A DNA stretch of 64,000 nt from Mycobacterium sp. (lineage in GTDB: Bacteria; Actinomycetota; Actinomycetes; Mycobacteriales; Mycobacteriaceae). A program made the translations under genes and the position numbers. The DNA lies in assembly GCA_025965975.1 (NCBI GenBank), contig JAOPVX010000200.1, positions 1 to 64,000 of the forward strand. The letters are read 5' to 3'. The notes under the pieces are model-generated. The model did no database searches, had not been told where the DNA came from, and worked only from the letters and a program-made list of their open reading frames with translations. This document shows, in pieces, positions 8,727 to 20,973 of the stretch (positions within the stretch are counted from its first letter, which is position 1; every line of letters begins with the position of its first letter).

Positions 8727-9098
8727 ATGGCGGGAAATCGAAGCCGCAGGGCGAGGGCCACCCGCAAGCGCAAGCGCCGCCTTGATCTCGTCGTCAACGA
8801 CCTCACCGGCGAACAATGGGCGGCGCTGAAGGCCGCTTGGGACGGGTGCGCCTACTGCGGTGCGACCGACGGCCCGTTGCAGCGCGACTGTGTCTTGGCG
8901 GTCTCCCGAGGCGGGCGATACACGGTGGACAATGTCGTACCCGCCTGCGCTTCCTGCAATACAAGCAAGTGCAATGAAGAGGTCACCACCTGGCTGCGCC
9001 GCAAGCCGCTCGACGAGCGCGCATTCCTGACGCGCTACATGCAGATCCGCGCGGCGCTGGCAGTGCCGGTCGGCCCTGCAGCGGCTATTGAGCTCTGA
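8727..9098 (+). CDS. Small HNH endonuclease-fold protein
   Basis: The ATG at 8727 gives 123 residues: a very basic N terminus (MAGNRSRRARATRKRKRR), then an HNH-type zinc module. CAYCGA and CASCNTSK supply the paired Cys ligands, with ASRGGRYTVDNVVPAC-like sequence (here AVSRGGRYTVDN) between them. The first His of a canonical HNH is not evident: the position preceding the SRGG segment reads DCVLAVSRGG, where Rv2469c-type proteins have [10 protein letters not shown]. It may therefore be a DNA-binding relative or inactive nuclease. It sits between pepN and the Rv2468c homologue, where M. tuberculosis has no gene. A second, complete HNH protein lies 0.7 kb away. Confidence 0.78.
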   Translation: MAGNRSRRARATRKRKRRLDLVVNDLTGEQWAALKAAWDGCAYCGATDGPLQRDCVLAVSRGGRYTVDNVVPACASCNTSKCNEEVTTWLRRKPLDERAFLTRYMQIRAALAVPVGPAAAIEL

Positions 9099-9121
9099 CC
9101 GCGAGCGTGGGGCGGGAGACG

Positions 9122-9598
9122 TCAGGGTGGGGAGACGCCGGCGCTGAGCACTCGGACGGCGCTGATCAGGCCGTCCATCAGGTTGCCCTCTTTGAACGAC
9201 CCGGTGGCCGCCGAGACTCCGAGCGGGGCGGCCTCTTCGATGCCGCGGCCCTTGACGTCGCTGCCGTAGACCACCTCGATCGCGCGCTGATTCGGCGAAA
9301 CGGCAAGCAGGACCGCGTTATCCGGTGTCGGCACCTTCGCAAGGATCTCGCGCGCCGCGGCCGCGGTGTCATCACCTAGGTCGCCGAGGTAGACCGCAAA
9401 GCGAGCCTTGGCAGCGCGGGAGCCGTATTTGAGCGCGTCGTCGAGGACGACCAGATCCTTGACCGGGAACGGGTAGGTCACCGACGCCTCGCCGGGTTCG
9501 GTGACTCCCGAGATCCGACCGCTGGAGGTTACGACGAACCCCCGCGGCAGCTCGGCCAGCTCAGCCGGCGCAAGAGTTGCGACTTCACCACTTGCCAC
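9122..9598 (-). CDS. DUF5130 / TPM-like protein (Rv2468c homologue)
   Basis: About 158 residues with the fold signature of TPM-type (Psb32/MOLO-like) domains: [18 protein letters not shown], then [18 protein letters not shown]. It has no obvious signal peptide or membrane helix. The GTG at 9598 is favoured because AGGAGG lies 8 bases upstream; the GTG at 9607 would abut that site. The gene start overlaps the end of the CtaJ gene. From memory, the M. smegmatis counterpart of this gene (MSMEG_4692) was seen with the III2-IV2 respiratory supercomplex, so a role at cytochrome aa3 oxidase is plausible, but the sequence does not prove it. Confidence 0.8.
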   Translation of the reverse strand: MASGEVATLAPAELAELPRGFVVTSSGRISGVTEPGEASVTYPFPVKDLVVLDDALKYGSRAAKARFAVYLGDLGDDTAAAAREILAKVPTPDNAVLLAVSPNQRAIEVVYGSDVKGRGIEEAAPLGVSAATGSFKEGNLMDGLISAVRVLSAGVSPP

Positions 9599-9815
9599 TG
9601 GCGCCACCTCCTACTGTCAGGTGCGAGCCATGGCCACCGTGGCCGTGGTCGGCGGGTTCGTCGGACGCCCACAGAATCGGTGCGTGCGTCCACTGATCGG
9701 ACATCTTGTAGGTCGCCGGGTGCGGGTTCTTGGCACGCCAGATCAGCGCGGCCAAGACCCCGGACAGCCCGAGCGGCACCAGAAGGAACAGCGCATGGAC
9801 CAAAGGGGTGCTCAC
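9585..9815 (-). CDS. ctaJ: aa3-type cytochrome oxidase small subunit CtaJ (Rv2468A type)
   Basis: A 76-residue protein from a GTG start with one N-terminal transmembrane helix ([22 protein letters not shown]). A conserved soluble tail follows, [20 protein letters not shown], ending in a His/Gly-rich stretch. This is the pattern I recall for CtaJ (MSMEG_4693), an actinobacterial accessory subunit of cytochrome aa3 oxidase seen in supercomplex structures. It overlaps the DUF5130 gene at its 3' end and is likely cotranscribed with it. The M. tuberculosis counterpart, Rv2468A, is in the same place. Confidence 0.8.
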   Translation of the reverse strand: MSTPLVHALFLLVPLGLSGVLAALIWRAKNPHPATYKMSDQWTHAPILWASDEPADHGHGGHGSHLTVGGGASGKW

Positions 9816-9841
9816 GACGCAAACCGTATCGCAGGCAACTG

Positions 9842-10501
9842 CTACGCCGCGCCCTCACCCAGGTATCGCACCCAGGCCGGGTCGAGTTCCTTCACGCTGG
9901 AGAGCAACCGCCAATGCTGGCCTTTCGGCGGCACCGGCACCGAGTGCAGCGTCCAGCCCAGTTCGGCCAGCAACCGGTCGGCCTTGCGGTGATTGCACGT
10001 CGAACAGGCCGCCACGCAGTTCTCCCAGGAATGGTCGCCGCCGCGGCTGCGCGGCACGACGTGGTCGACGGTGTCGGCCTTGGCACCGCAGTATGCGCAG
10101 CGGAACCGGTCGCGGTGCATGAGCGCGGCCCTGGTCATCGGGACGCGGGCCCGGTAAGGCACCCGAACGTAGGAATGCAGCCGGATCACCGACGGCACCA
10201 CGATCGACCTGCTGGCCGAGTGGATCACCGGGCCGTTCGGATCGTCGTGTACGACGGTGGCCTTTCCGCACATAAGCATGATGACCGCCCGGCGCATCGG
10301 CAGGGCGGTCAACGGTTCGTACGTGGAATTGAGGAGCAGCACACGACGGCGCCCCCAAATGGAGCCGTCGTGGGTCGTACTCGGCGGGTGAGCGTCGACG
10401 CTGTGCAGCACCCGCGTCTGGGCATGGGTCACCGAGGTTCCGGATAAGCCCGCCGCGGTCCCGGGATGCCGGTGGCCGCGGCTCTTCTTGCGCTGCGCCA
10501 T
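9842..10501 (-). CDS. HNH endonuclease-family protein (Rv2469c type)
   Basis: About 219 residues starting [12 protein letters not shown] at 10501; upstream in-frame codons are not conserved in style. The central portion [20 protein letters not shown] is typical of the large actinobacterial HNH group, and the C-terminal module is complete: [20 protein letters not shown] then [18 protein letters not shown]. This gives two CxxC zinc pairs plus the DH of the HNH motif. The cellular role is unknown; proteins of this type are near-universal in mycobacteria and lie beside glbO. Divergent from glbO by about 140 bases. Confidence 0.88.
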   Translation of the reverse strand: MAQRKKSRGHRHPGTAAGLSGTSVTHAQTRVLHSVDAHPPSTTHDGSIWGRRRVLLLNSTYEPLTALPMRRAVIMLMCGKATVVHDDPNGPVIHSASRSIVVPSVIRLHSYVRVPYRARVPMTRAALMHRDRFRCAYCGAKADTVDHVVPRSRGGDHSWENCVAACSTCNHRKADRLLAELGWTLHSVPVPPKGQHWRLLSSVKELDPAWVRYLGEGAA

Positions 10502-10639
10502 ACGTCCTCCGACCGACAGTCCACCATGGATTGGGGTCGATCGCATAACAAATTGGTCCGTGTCCGCAGGTCACCCGGTGAACATCCCGTGACGCGACCG
10601 GCTGACCGGCGGGATCTGCGGACAAGACACAATGGTGGC

Positions 10640-11035
10640 GTGACACAACCGCAGCGATCGTTCTACGACGAAGTCGGTGGCCACGACACGTTCAACGCCA
10701 TCGTGTCGCGGTTCTACGAACTCGTACGCGCGGACGAGATCCTGCGTCCGCTCTACCCCGAGGACGAGCTGGACGCCGCCGAGGAGCGGCTGCGGATGTT
10801 CCTCGAGCAGTATTGGGGCGGCCCGCGGACCTACTCCGATCAGCGCGGCCATCCCCGCCTGCGGATGCGCCACGCCCCGTTCCGCATCGGCTACATCGAG
10901 CGCGACGCCTGGTTGCGTTGCATGCACACCGCGGTCGCGGAAATCGACTCACAGACCCTCGACGACGAACACCGCAAGGAACTGCTGGCTTATCTCGAGA
11001 TGGCCGCACAGTCGATGGTGAATTCGCCGTTCTGA
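10640..11035 (+). CDS. glbO: Group II truncated haemoglobin O
   Basis: 131 residues from a GTG start ([20 protein letters not shown]). The truncated globin fold is recognisable by the FYDEVGG and [14 protein letters not shown] segments, the proximal haem His in RMRHAPFRI, and the Trp of [13 protein letters not shown] that defines group II. Mycobacterial GlbO binds O2 and NO at haem and associates with membrane lipid and respiration. The stop codon TGA overlaps the ATG of aglA (TGATG), so the two genes are probably translationally coupled, as in Rv2470-Rv2471. Confidence 0.96.
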   Translation: MTQPQRSFYDEVGGHDTFNAIVSRFYELVRADEILRPLYPEDELDAAEERLRMFLEQYWGGPRTYSDQRGHPRLRMRHAPFRIGYIERDAWLRCMHTAVAEIDSQTLDDEHRKELLAYLEMAAQSMVNSPF

Positions 11036-12612
11036 TGGACGCACAGAAATCCGCACCCTGGTGGTCGCACGCGGTGTTCTACCAGGTCTACCCACGGTCG
11101 TTCCGCGACAGCAATGCCGACGGCGTCGGCGACCTCGACGGCGTGACCGACAAGCTGGATTACCTCAAGGCGCTGGGCGTCGACGCGATCTGGCTCAATC
11201 CGGTGATGGTCTCGCCCATGGCCGACAACGGCTACGACGTCGCGGATCCCCGCGATGTCGACCCGCTGTTCGGCGGGATCGACGCGCTGGACCGGCTCGT
11301 CGAGGCGGCGCACCGGCTCGGCATGAAAGTCACGATGGACCTGGTGCCCAACCACACCAGCTCGCAGCACCCGTGGTTTCAGGCGGCCCTGGCCGCGAGC
11401 CCCTGCACCGACCAGCGCGGGCGGTACATCTTCCGCGACGGCGCCGGCCCCGGCGGCATCCACCCGCCGAACAACTGGATGTCGATCTTCGGTGGCCCCG
11501 CGTGGACCCGGGTCGTCGAGCCCGACGGCAACCCTGGCCAGTGGTATCTGCACCTGTTCGACGCCGAGCAGCCGGACCTGAACTGGGACAACCCCGAAGT
11601 CTTCGAGGACCTCGAGAAGACGCTGCGGTTCTGGCTTGAGCGCGGGATCGACGGGTTCCGCATCGACGTCGCGCACGGCATGGCCAAGCCACCGGGGCTA
11701 CCCGACATGGAGGTCATCAGGGCCGAGGTGCTGCTGGCCGACATGGACGACGACCCACGCTTCAACAACGACGGCGTGCACGCCATCCACCGCCAGATCC
11801 GCAGGGTGTTCAACGACTACCCGGACGCCGTCGCGATCGGCGAGGTGTGGGTGTACGACAACGAACAGTTCTCCCGGTATGTACGGCCCGACGAGCTGCA
11901 CCTCGGCTTCAACTTCCGGCTGCTCCGGGCGAAGTTCGATGCGACCGACATCCGCGGTGCCATCGAGAATTCCTTGGCCGCGACGGCGATCGCGGACGCG
12001 ATACCGACCTGGACGCTGGCCAATCACGATGTCGACCGCGAGCCAACCCGCTACGGCGGCGGGCAAATCGGCCTGGACCGCGCGCTTGCGATGGCGCAGG
12101 TGATGCTCGCGCTGCCCGGGTCGGTGTTCATCTACAACGGCGAGGAACTCGGCCTTTCGAACGTCGACCTGCCCGACGAGGCACTGCGCGACCCGGTGTG
12201 GGAACGGTCGGGACACAGCAGGCGCGGCCGCGACGCCAGTCGGGTGCCGGTGCCATGGGGTGGCGACGCGCCGCCTTTCGACTTCTCCACGAATCCGGAT
12301 ACTTGGCTGCCGATACCGCCGGAGTGGGCGGCGTTGACGGTGCAACGGCAACTCGACGATGCCGACTCGCCGCTGTCGTTCTTCCGCCGGGCCATCGAAT
12401 TGCGCCGCAGCCGACCAGAATTCGACGGCGCGCAGATCGAATGGCTGGACTCCCCCGCCAGCACTCTGGTGTTCCGCCGCAACGGCGGTCTGGTGTGCGC
12501 GCTGAACGCAGGCCGCCGCCCGATGCCCCTGCCCGATGGCGAGGTGTTGTTGGCCAGCGGCGCGTTGGTGGACGGCAGGCTGGCGCCGGACACTACCGCG
12601 TGGTTGGTCTAG
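11035..12612 (+). CDS. aglA: GH13 alpha-glucosidase
   Basis: 525 residues starting [22 protein letters not shown], overlapping the glbO stop. This is a GH13 oligosaccharide hydrolase with the (beta/alpha)8 conserved regions in order: MDLVPNHTS, GFRIDVAHG (nucleophile Asp about 211), AIGEVWV (acid/base Glu about 270) and LANHDVDR (transition-state Asp about 332). It should hydrolyse terminal alpha-1,4 (or isomaltose-type) glucosyl bonds in the cytoplasm. A short beta-sandwich C-terminal domain follows. Length is close to Rv2471. The gene runs 4 bases into the convergent Rv2474c-type gene. Confidence 0.95.
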   Translation: MDAQKSAPWWSHAVFYQVYPRSFRDSNADGVGDLDGVTDKLDYLKALGVDAIWLNPVMVSPMADNGYDVADPRDVDPLFGGIDALDRLVEAAHRLGMKVTMDLVPNHTSSQHPWFQAALAASPCTDQRGRYIFRDGAGPGGIHPPNNWMSIFGGPAWTRVVEPDGNPGQWYLHLFDAEQPDLNWDNPEVFEDLEKTLRFWLERGIDGFRIDVAHGMAKPPGLPDMEVIRAEVLLADMDDDPRFNNDGVHAIHRQIRRVFNDYPDAVAIGEVWVYDNEQFSRYVRPDELHLGFNFRLLRAKFDATDIRGAIENSLAATAIADAIPTWTLANHDVDREPTRYGGGQIGLDRALAMAQVMLALPGSVFIYNGEELGLSNVDLPDEALRDPVWERSGHSRRGRDASRVPVPWGGDAPPFDFSTNPDTWLPIPPEWAALTVQRQLDDADSPLSFFRRAIELRRSRPEFDGAQIEWLDSPASTLVFRRNGGLVCALNAGRRPMPLPDGEVLLASGALVDGRLAPDTTAWLV

Positions 12613-13298
12613 CGAAGCACCAGGGCGGGGTCGCCGCGGCGGCGGTACACCGAGCCGAACCGTGCATCGATGCGTAGCCAGGCGGGCAGCGCACGCACCC
12701 GCACGATCTCGTCGGCGGAGACGGTGTCGGGGTCCAGCCCCATCTCCTGCCCCGCGGCCGTCGACTGTGGCAGAAAACCCATTGCAGTCAAGGCGAATAC
12801 GCAGCGCATCGGGATGCCGACGCTGGTATCGCCCGAGCTGACCGCGACCACTTCCTGGTCGAGCAGCGATGCCGGCGGCCCATGTGCGCTTGAGAGTTCT
12901 TTCGCGAGCGAAACGCCGCGCTGGGCGAGGTCGAGCACCGCGCGTGCGGGCACGTCGTCGAGATGGACGAAGCCGGTCTCCGGTGGCAGTGCCCCGCGCC
13001 ATGCCGAGTCCATTGGGAAACCGGGCTCGACAAACCCGCTGCCGTCCATGCCTGTCAATCCGGCAGTGAGCGCGTCGGCGCCTGCACACAGGTCCGCCGG
13101 GCGGATCCGTCCGCCGACGACCCGGCTGGCCAGCACATCGAAACCGGTTGCCACCCAGGCGACCACAAGTCCGCCTGCGCGCTCACGGAGTCGGACGACG
13201 GCGGCGTCGTCGAGCCGCAACGCCCGTTCGGTAAACGTCGCCAGGTCCTCGCGGTGGGTGGCGTCGTCGAGCCAGATACCGCGTTCGGGTTGGGTCAT
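12609..13298 (-). CDS. Conserved hypothetical protein (Rv2474c type)
   Basis: 229 residues starting [20 protein letters not shown], with no signal peptide or membrane helix. I recognise no catalytic motif. Visible features are a hydrophobic GGLVVAWVATGFDVLASRVV strand-helix segment and an Arg-rich C terminus (AWLRIDARFGSVYRRRG). Position between aglA and a thioesterase-like gene matches Rv2474c. Its start overlaps the thioesterase gene stop by 4 bases, so it belongs to the leftward operon gdh - thioesterase - Rv2474c. Function unknown. Confidence 0.8.
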   Translation of the reverse strand: MTQPERGIWLDDATHREDLATFTERALRLDDAAVVRLRERAGGLVVAWVATGFDVLASRVVGGRIRPADLCAGADALTAGLTGMDGSGFVEPGFPMDSAWRGALPPETGFVHLDDVPARAVLDLAQRGVSLAKELSSAHGPPASLLDQEVVAVSSGDTSVGIPMRCVFALTAMGFLPQSTAAGQEMGLDPDTVSADEIVRVRALPAWLRIDARFGSVYRRRGDPALVLR

Positions 13299-13606
13299 CG
13301 CGTCCAGTGCTGTAGGTAATCGCGCTGCGCGGGCGAAAGCCGTTGCAGCCGTTGTTCCTCGATGTGTACGGCGGCCAGCTGCGTCTCGGCGATCAGCAGA
13401 CCGACCGTCGTGATGTCGGCGCCGAAAGGTTCACGTAGAAACGGGATTCTGGCCTCTTCCAGGATGGTGACCATCGTGGCGTGGTTGATGTGCTGATAGG
13501 AATCGATGTCTGACCAGCGCACATGAGCTGGCGCCACAAATCCCGAAACTGGCGCCACAAATACCGAGTTAGTTGCACTTCGCGCGACACGCTGATCGCC
13601 CGTCAC
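13295..13606 (-). CDS. Hotdog thioesterase of Rv2475c type with internal deletion, probably non-functional
   Basis: The reading frame gives 103 residues. The N-terminal half ([33 protein letters not shown]) is a standard 4HBT acyl-CoA thioesterase, including the catalytic-type Asp of SDID. LLIAETQ is then joined directly to [22 protein letters not shown], which is normally the C-terminal end. About 35-40 residues (the central beta strands of the hotdog) are missing relative to the usual ~138-residue length. The N terminus also carries a 21-base tandem duplication ([12 protein letters not shown]). The frame stays open, and the ATGA overlap with gdh and 4-base overlap with the next gene persist, so it may survive as a coupling ORF. 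Confidence 0.8.
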   Translation of the reverse strand: MTGDQRVARSATNSVFVAPVSGFVAPAHVRWSDIDSYQHINHATMVTILEEARIPFLREPFGADITTVGLLIAETQLAAVHIEEQRLQRLSPAQRDYLQHWTR

Positions 13607-16600
13607 CCAGTTTGTCCCGTCCCGCTCGTTCGCGTCATGCTGCGGATCTGTCGTGCCGCCACCGATAGCGTCGCCAGGTCGTGCAATTCATCCTGGTTGA
13701 TCTCGTCCAGCGTGCGCCGGGCCCTGGTTACCCGGGAGCTGTTGGTCAACTCCCACTCGGTGATCTTCTCCTCGCCGCTCTCGTCCGGCTCACCGACGGC
13801 CAGCACGTCGAAGCACAGCGCCCTCAGCGAGCCGTAGAGGTCGTCGCGAATCGCCAAGCGGGCCAACGAGTGCCAACGGTCGTCACGCGCCAACCGGGAC
13901 ACCGCGGTGAGCAGACCGTCGGTGCCGAGATAGTCCATCAGAGCGAAGTAGGTGTCGGCGACCTCGGCCGGATCGCGGTCGACGATGTCGGCGATGTCGA
14001 TCACGTCGAGCAGGCTGTACTGATACAGCCCGGTCGCGACCATGTAGGCGAGGTCGTCCGAGACGCCCTGCGAGCTGAACTCGCGGGCTTCTTTTTCGAC
14101 GATGGCCTTGTCGTCGCCGCGCAGCCACTCCGACATGCGTGGCGTCAGCGATGCGACTTTCTCTGCGAACCGGTTGGTTTCGGCGCCCACCGCAAGCGGC
14201 TGCGGGCGGTAGTTGAGGAGCCAGCGCCCTGAGCGGTCGATGAGCCGGCGCAGATCCAGCGTCATCCGGTCGGTGACGGCGACCGATGCTCCGTTCTCGC
14301 CGGTGGCGCGGATCTGCCGCCACATCTCACCGACCCGGAAGATCGCATCCGTGGCGACATAGCTCCGCACCGCGTCAACGGGCCCGACGCCGACGTCCTC
14401 GGAGACCCGGTAGCTGTAGGAGATGCCGCTGGTGTCGACGAGGTCGTTGACCAGCATGGTGGTGACGATCTCCCGGCGCAGCTGATGTTGGCGGATGTCG
14501 CTGGCGAACTGGTCACGCAGGTTCGACGGGAAGTACCACGGCAGCCGGGAGGCGAACGCCTCCTGATCGGGCAGCTCGCCGGCGAGCAGGTCGTCCTTCA
14601 GCGCCAGCTTGACGTGGGCCATCAGCGTCGCGAGTTCGGGTGATGTCAGCCCGATTCCGGCTTCGGTTCGTCGCCGAATCTCCTTCTCCGACGGCAGCGC
14701 CTCCAGCTCGCGGTTGAGCCCGCGGTCCTTGACGAAATCCTTGATCATGCGCGCATGCACGGGCAGCAGGCTGGCCGCGTTGGCGCGGCTGGTGCCCATC
14801 AGATCGTTTTGATCCTTGTTGTCGGCCAGCACCAGCCGGCCGACCTCGTCGGTCATCGACACCAGCAGCGCGGTCCGGTCGTCGGCCCTGACCTTGCCCG
14901 CGGTGACCAGCGAGTCGATCAGGATCTTGATGTTGACCTCATGGTCGGAACAGTCGACGCCGGCCGAGTTGTCCAGTGCGTCGGTGTTGCAGCGGCCGCC
15001 GGCCAGGTTGAACTCGATGCGACCCAGCGAGGTCACGCCCAAATTGCCGCCCTCACCGATCACCTTGGCGCGCACCTGGTTTCCGTTCACCCGCACGGGA
15101 TCGTTGGCGCGGTCACCGACGTCGGCGTCCGATTCCGTCTCCGCCTTGATGTAGGTGCCGATTCCGCCGTTGAACAGCAGGTCGGCCGGGGCCTTCATGA
15201 TCGCCTTGATCAGGTTCGGCGGCGTCATCTCCTCGACGCCCTCCTCGATACCCAGCGCGACACGGGCCCGCGGGCTGATCGGGATGGACTTCTGTTCGCG
15301 GCTGTAGACCCCGCCGCCCTCGCTGATCAGCGAGCGGTCGTAGTCGTCCCAGCTGGACCGCGGCAGGTCGAAGAGTCGTTTGCGCGCGTCCCACGATGTC
15401 GCGGCGTCGGGATCGGGGTCGATGAAGATGTGCCGATGATCGAAGGCAGCCAGCAGGCGGATGTGTTTGGACAGCAGCATGCCGTTGCCGAACACGTCGC
15501 CGCTCATGTCGCCGACGCCGACCACGGTGAAGTCCTCGGATTGGGTGTCGACGCCCATCTCGCGGAAGTGGCGCTTGACGGCCTCCCATGCGCCCTTGGC
15601 GGTGATGCCCATCGCCTTGTGGTCGTAGCCGACCGAACCGCCGGACGCGAACGCGTCGCCGAGCCAAAAGCCGTACGACGCGGCCACCTCGTTGGCGATG
15701 TCGGAGAACGTGGCGGTGCCCTTGTCGGCCGCCACCACGAGGTACGCATCGTCGCCGTCGCGGCGCACCACATCGGGCGGAGTGACGACGTCGCCGGTGG
15801 CCTTGTCGACGTTGTCGGTGAGGTCGAGCAACCCGGCGATGAACAGCTTGTAGCAGGCCACGCCCTCGTTGCGTTGCGCGTCGCGGTCGGCGGCGGCATC
15901 GCCGGTCGCCGCTGGCGGCGCCTTGACGACGAAGCCGCCCTTGGCACCGACGGGGACGATCACGGCGTTCTTCACCGCCTGCGCCTTGACGAGGCCCAGG
16001 ATCTCGGTCCGGAAGTCCTCGCGGCGGTCCGACCACCGCAGGCCGCCGCGCGCCACGTACCCGAACCGCAGGTGCACGCCCTCCACTCGCGGCGAGTACA
16101 CGAAGATCTCGAACCTGGGCCGCGGCAACGGCAGTTCGTCGATAAGGCCTGGGTTCAGTTTGACCGACAGCACGTTCTGCTGACGCGCCGAATCCGGCCT
16201 GCTGACAAAGTAATTGGTCCGCAGCGTGGCCTGGATCAGCGATGCGAACGCCCGCAGCACGCGATCGGTGTCGAGGCTGACCAGTGCATCGATGTCTGCT
16301 GCCACGGCGGCGGCAGCAGCCTGCGCGTCGTTGCGCCGCGTCTCGTCCGAGGGCTTCGGGTCGAACAACGCCTCAAACAATTCGACGAGCGATCGTGCGG
16401 TGCCGGGATTGTCGTTGATCACCGTTTCGATGTGGGACTGACTGTACGGAAAGCCCGCCTGCCGAAGGTATTTCGCGTAGGTGCGCAGCACGACCACCTG
16501 CTGCCAGGTCAGGGCGGCCCTCAGCACCAGCTCGTTGAACCGGTCGATTTCCACCCGACCTTGCCAGATCGCGGTGACCGTGTCGGCGAACCGCTGGGCC

Positions 16601-18465
16601 ATCGCCGCTCGTTCGGGGCCTGCCGGCGGCGTCGGGATATTGGGGTGCGGCGAAATCTTGAGCTGGTAGATCCAGACCGGCAACCCGTCGCGGCGGGTCA
16701 CCGTGAACGGTCGCTCCTCGAGCACCACCACACCCATGGACTGCAGCATCGGCAGCAGTTGGCTCAGTGATGCCGATCGCCCACCGAGATACCAGGTGAG
16801 CTGTGCGACCCCGTCGGGACCGCGGTCGCCGAGAACAAGCTTGACCGTATTGTCTTGCAGCTCTTCGATGATCGCGATGTCCGCGATCGCGTCAAGTGGC
16901 GCGATCGCCTGCTTGTAGACCTCCGGGAAGGCGGCGGCGTAGTGCTCGGCGTTGGTTTGGTTGATCGAGCCGGTCTTCACCGCGCCCATCAGCCGGTCAC
17001 CCCAAGTCCTAGCGGCCTCGGTGAGCATGTCCTGGATTCGCGACTCGTTCTCGAGGGACACGTCGACGCCCCGCTGACGGGAGCCCTCGGGCAACCGTAC
17101 TGTGAAATGCACTACGGCCCACGGCGATTCGCTGACCCGCGCGGCGTAGTCGATGCTCACCCCGCCCAGCTCGCGGACCAGGATGTCCTGCATCTCCAAC
17201 CGCACCGCGGTGGTGTACCTGTCGCGCGGGAGATACACCAGGCACGACACGAAGTGAGCGAGTTGGTCGGCGCGCATGAACAGCAACGTGCGGCGCCGTG
17301 AACCGAGATCGACCACCGCCATCGCCATGTCCAGCAGCTCCTTGGCCGAAAGGGCGAAGAGCTCCGAACGCGGGATGGTCTGGATGATGTCCAGCAGCAG
17401 CTGGCCGGGATGACTGGGGTCACGGTGGGCCATCGCGAGCGCGTCGTTGACGCGCCGTGAAATCAGTGGGATTTCAAGCACATTGGCATTCATGGCGGCC
17501 ACCGTGAACAACCCGACGAAGCGGTGCTCGATCGCCTCCCCTGCGGCGTGTTCGCGGACGACCACGATGTACGGGTGGGCGCCGTAGCGCAGGTAGCTGG
17601 CCATCGTGGCCTGCGCCAGCACCAGCAGATCGTCGCTGGCCGTGAGCTGCGGAAGCACGTCGGTGCGCAGCCGCAGCACACCGAGACGACTGGACGGATC
17701 GACCGAGGACTGGCCGTTGCGGACCTGGCAGCGTTGGTAGCCCAGCAGCACGAAGTGTCCGTCGGCCAGCCAGCGCAGCAGCGCGGCAACGTCCTTGCGG
17801 TCGGAGCCGGGGAACCGGCCCTGGGGGTCGGAGTCGAGTTCGGCAGACAGGCTTCGCAGCATGGCTGCCATCGAGGTGGAGTCCAAAGCCACCTGACGGG
17901 CGTCGGCGAGAACGCTTGGCAGCAGGCGTTTGACTTCCTCCACCGACTTGAGGTCGACCGATTCGGCGAGCTGGACGTGGATCCACGTCTCGTCGATGCC
18001 GTCGCCGAATCGGGCGTCGGACGCCGGCGCGATCTCCACCAGTTCGCCGCTGGGTCCCCGCCGTGCCCGGAACACCGGATTCATGATGGCCGTGTAGGCC
18101 ACCCCGAGCCGGTGCAGCAGCACGGTGACGGAGTCCATGAGCATCGACGCGCTGTCGGTGACGATCTGCAGCGCCGGCCCGAATCCGGCCGGGTCGTCGT
18201 CGGCGTAGACCGCAACCCGGGTGTCGCCGAAGGACCGGTGCCCGCCCAGCCGGTAGTGGGCCTCGACCAGGGCAGGCGACAACAACCCCACTGCCGTCTG
18301 GGCCAGCGGTGCGGTGACCGCCGAGTCGGCGCCTGGCGCGTCACCGTGGGGCCCGTGGTAGGTCGCGATATAGGCCCGCGCGAGTGTGGCGATGGTGTCC
18401 TGGCTCAGCGGCGGCGAGTCGGTCGATCCGTCGACACCTGTGCCCGTCCCCGGATTGACCGTCAT
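13603..18465 (-). CDS. gdh: NAD-dependent glutamate dehydrogenase, large (180-kDa) type
   Basis: 1620 residues, the size of mycobacterial NAD-GDH (Rv2476c). It oxidatively deaminates glutamate to 2-oxoglutarate and ammonium with NAD. Long N-terminal ACT-like and regulatory regions are followed by the dehydrogenase core: [36 protein letters not shown] (substrate-binding Lys) and the nucleotide-binding [17 protein letters not shown]. Then come NGGIGTYIK and a helical C-terminal domain. The start [10 protein letters not shown] is accepted. In M. tuberculosis and M. smegmatis this enzyme is inhibited by GarA, the PknG substrate, which matters because a second PknG-like kinase is encoded 13 kb away. 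Overlaps the following thioesterase ORF by 4 bases. Confidence 0.96.
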   Translation of the reverse strand: MTVNPGTGTGVDGSTDSPPLSQDTIATLARAYIATYHGPHGDAPGADSAVTAPLAQTAVGLLSPALVEAHYRLGGHRSFGDTRVAVYADDDPAGFGPALQIVTDSASMLMDSVTVLLHRLGVAYTAIMNPVFRARRGPSGELVEIAPASDARFGDGIDETWIHVQLAESVDLKSVEEVKRLLPSVLADARQVALDSTSMAAMLRSLSAELDSDPQGRFPGSDRKDVAALLRWLADGHFVLLGYQRCQVRNGQSSVDPSSRLGVLRLRTDVLPQLTASDDLLVLAQATMASYLRYGAHPYIVVVREHAAGEAIEHRFVGLFTVAAMNANVLEIPLISRRVNDALAMAHRDPSHPGQLLLDIIQTIPRSELFALSAKELLDMAMAVVDLGSRRRTLLFMRADQLAHFVSCLVYLPRDRYTTAVRLEMQDILVRELGGVSIDYAARVSESPWAVVHFTVRLPEGSRQRGVDVSLENESRIQDMLTEAARTWGDRLMGAVKTGSINQTNAEHYAAAFPEVYKQAIAPLDAIADIAIIEELQDNTVKLVLGDRGPDGVAQLTWYLGGRSASLSQLLPMLQSMGVVVLEERPFTVTRRDGLPVWIYQLKISPHPNIPTPPAGPERAAMAQRFADTVTAIWQGRVEIDRFNELVLRAALTWQQVVVLRTYAKYLRQAGFPYSQSHIETVINDNPGTARSLVELFEALFDPKPSDETRRNDAQAAAAAVAADIDALVSLDTDRVLRAFASLIQATLRTNYFVSRPDSARQQNVLSVKLNPGLIDELPLPRPRFEIFVYSPRVEGVHLRFGYVARGGLRWSDRREDFRTEILGLVKAQAVKNAVIVPVGAKGGFVVKAPPAATGDAAADRDAQRNEGVACYKLFIAGLLDLTDNVDKATGDVVTPPDVVRRDGDDAYLVVAADKGTATFSDIANEVAASYGFWLGDAFASGGSVGYDHKAMGITAKGAWEAVKRHFREMGVDTQSEDFTVVGVGDMSGDVFGNGMLLSKHIRLLAAFDHRHIFIDPDPDAATSWDARKRLFDLPRSSWDDYDRSLISEGGGVYSREQKSIPISPRARVALGIEEGVEEMTPPNLIKAIMKAPADLLFNGGIGTYIKAETESDADVGDRANDPVRVNGNQVRAKVIGEGGNLGVTSLGRIEFNLAGGRCNTDALDNSAGVDCSDHEVNIKILIDSLVTAGKVRADDRTALLVSMTDEVGRLVLADNKDQNDLMGTSRANAASLLPVHARMIKDFVKDRGLNRELEALPSEKEIRRRTEAGIGLTSPELATLMAHVKLALKDDLLAGELPDQEAFASRLPWYFPSNLRDQFASDIRQHQLRREIVTTMLVNDLVDTSGISYSYRVSEDVGVGPVDAVRSYVATDAIFRVGEMWRQIRATGENGASVAVTDRMTLDLRRLIDRSGRWLLNYRPQPLAVGAETNRFAEKVASLTPRMSEWLRGDDKAIVEKEAREFSSQGVSDDLAYMVATGLYQYSLLDVIDIADIVDRDPAEVADTYFALMDYLGTDGLLTAVSRLARDDRWHSLARLAIRDDLYGSLRALCFDVLAVGEPDESGEEKITEWELTNSSRVTRARRTLDEINQDELHDLATLSVAARQIRSMTRTSGTGQTG

Positions 18466-18517
18466 CGCACCGCTCCTACCTACGCCCGCGTGCCGACGCT
18501 GGCACGCACGAGCGACA

Positions 18518-20194
<1,677 letters not shown>

Positions 20195-20298
20195 GCCGTG
20201 GTGTTGCCTTTCCGAAAGAATGCGAGTTTGTGGTGTTGCTCGCGGACCATCGTAGGCGTGGCCACGTCGGCAGAGCCGACCAGAGCTGCCTCAGCTGG

Positions 20299-20793
20299 CT
20301 ACGCGGACAGAGGCAGCGCCTTCCTGCCGATGGCCGAGTCGTGACCCGCGTGCTCTGGATCGTCGGTGCGCTCGTCAGCGTTCGCGACGCTGTCAGCCGG
20401 CGCCGACTCGGCCGCATCATCACTGTTGGCGCCGGGTTGTCTGCGGCTTTCGATGCGGGCGACGCACCGAGCCAGATCCGGGCCCACCGAGGTGGCCCGC
20501 ACTTCCACCGATGAGCGGCGGACGCCTTCTTTGTCGTCGTACTCACTGGTGTACACGTTCCCAACAACGACGACCGGGTCACCCTTCCCCAGGGCCGCGC
20601 CAACACCGGTGACAAGCCTTCCCCAGCAGTTCACCGTGACGAAAAACGAGTTCCCCGGCTCCCAGTTTCCCTCGGCGGTGCGCCGCCGCGAGTTGCTGGC
20701 CACCCGGAACTTGATGAGCTCTTGATCGCCGACTCGGCGGCGGTCGGGTTTGGTGACGATGTTTCCGACCACGGTGATCGGTGTCTCGAACAT
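20299..20793 (-). CDS. Second single-stranded DNA-binding protein (SsbB type)
   Basis: Starts MFETPITVVGNIVTKPDRRR at 20793, with AAAGGAA six to seven bases upstream; a longer frame to 20808 lacks a site. The OB-fold is clear (ELIKFRVASNSRRR, FFVTVNCWGRLV, GDPVVVVGNVYTSEY). The C terminus is acidic-rich but ends ALPLSA, not the DDDxPF tip that recruits partner proteins in canonical SSB. It therefore corresponds to the Rv2478c paralogue rather than the replicative SSB. About 165 residues. Expected role: auxiliary DNA binding under stress or recombination; unverified. Confidence 0.9.
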   Translation of the reverse strand: MFETPITVVGNIVTKPDRRRVGDQELIKFRVASNSRRRTAEGNWEPGNSFFVTVNCWGRLVTGVGAALGKGDPVVVVGNVYTSEYDDKEGVRRSSVEVRATSVGPDLARCVARIESRRQPGANSDDAAESAPADSVANADERTDDPEHAGHDSAIGRKALPLSA

Positions 20794-20973
20794 GGTGATT
20801 CCTTTCATTCATCTGCTTCTCGTTCATCTACTTCGACGGGCTCGGTGCATGCCGGGCTCGTCGGTGACACCCCCATTGACCGCAACGGCGCTGACACCGC
20901 GCCCCTGCCGGCCGCCGAACCCGCGGCTCCCTGTGGATGAATTGCGCACTGTGGATCGTCGGCCCATAGGTTG

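Noticed and set aside
11698..13089. 463-residue leftward frame across aglA and the Rv2474c-type gene
   Set aside because: Overlaps two supported genes, and its composition is Arg/His-rich shadow sequence.
14755..16770. 671-residue rightward frame opposite gdh
   Set aside because: Typical high-GC antisense frame; no motif, and gdh on the other strand is complete.
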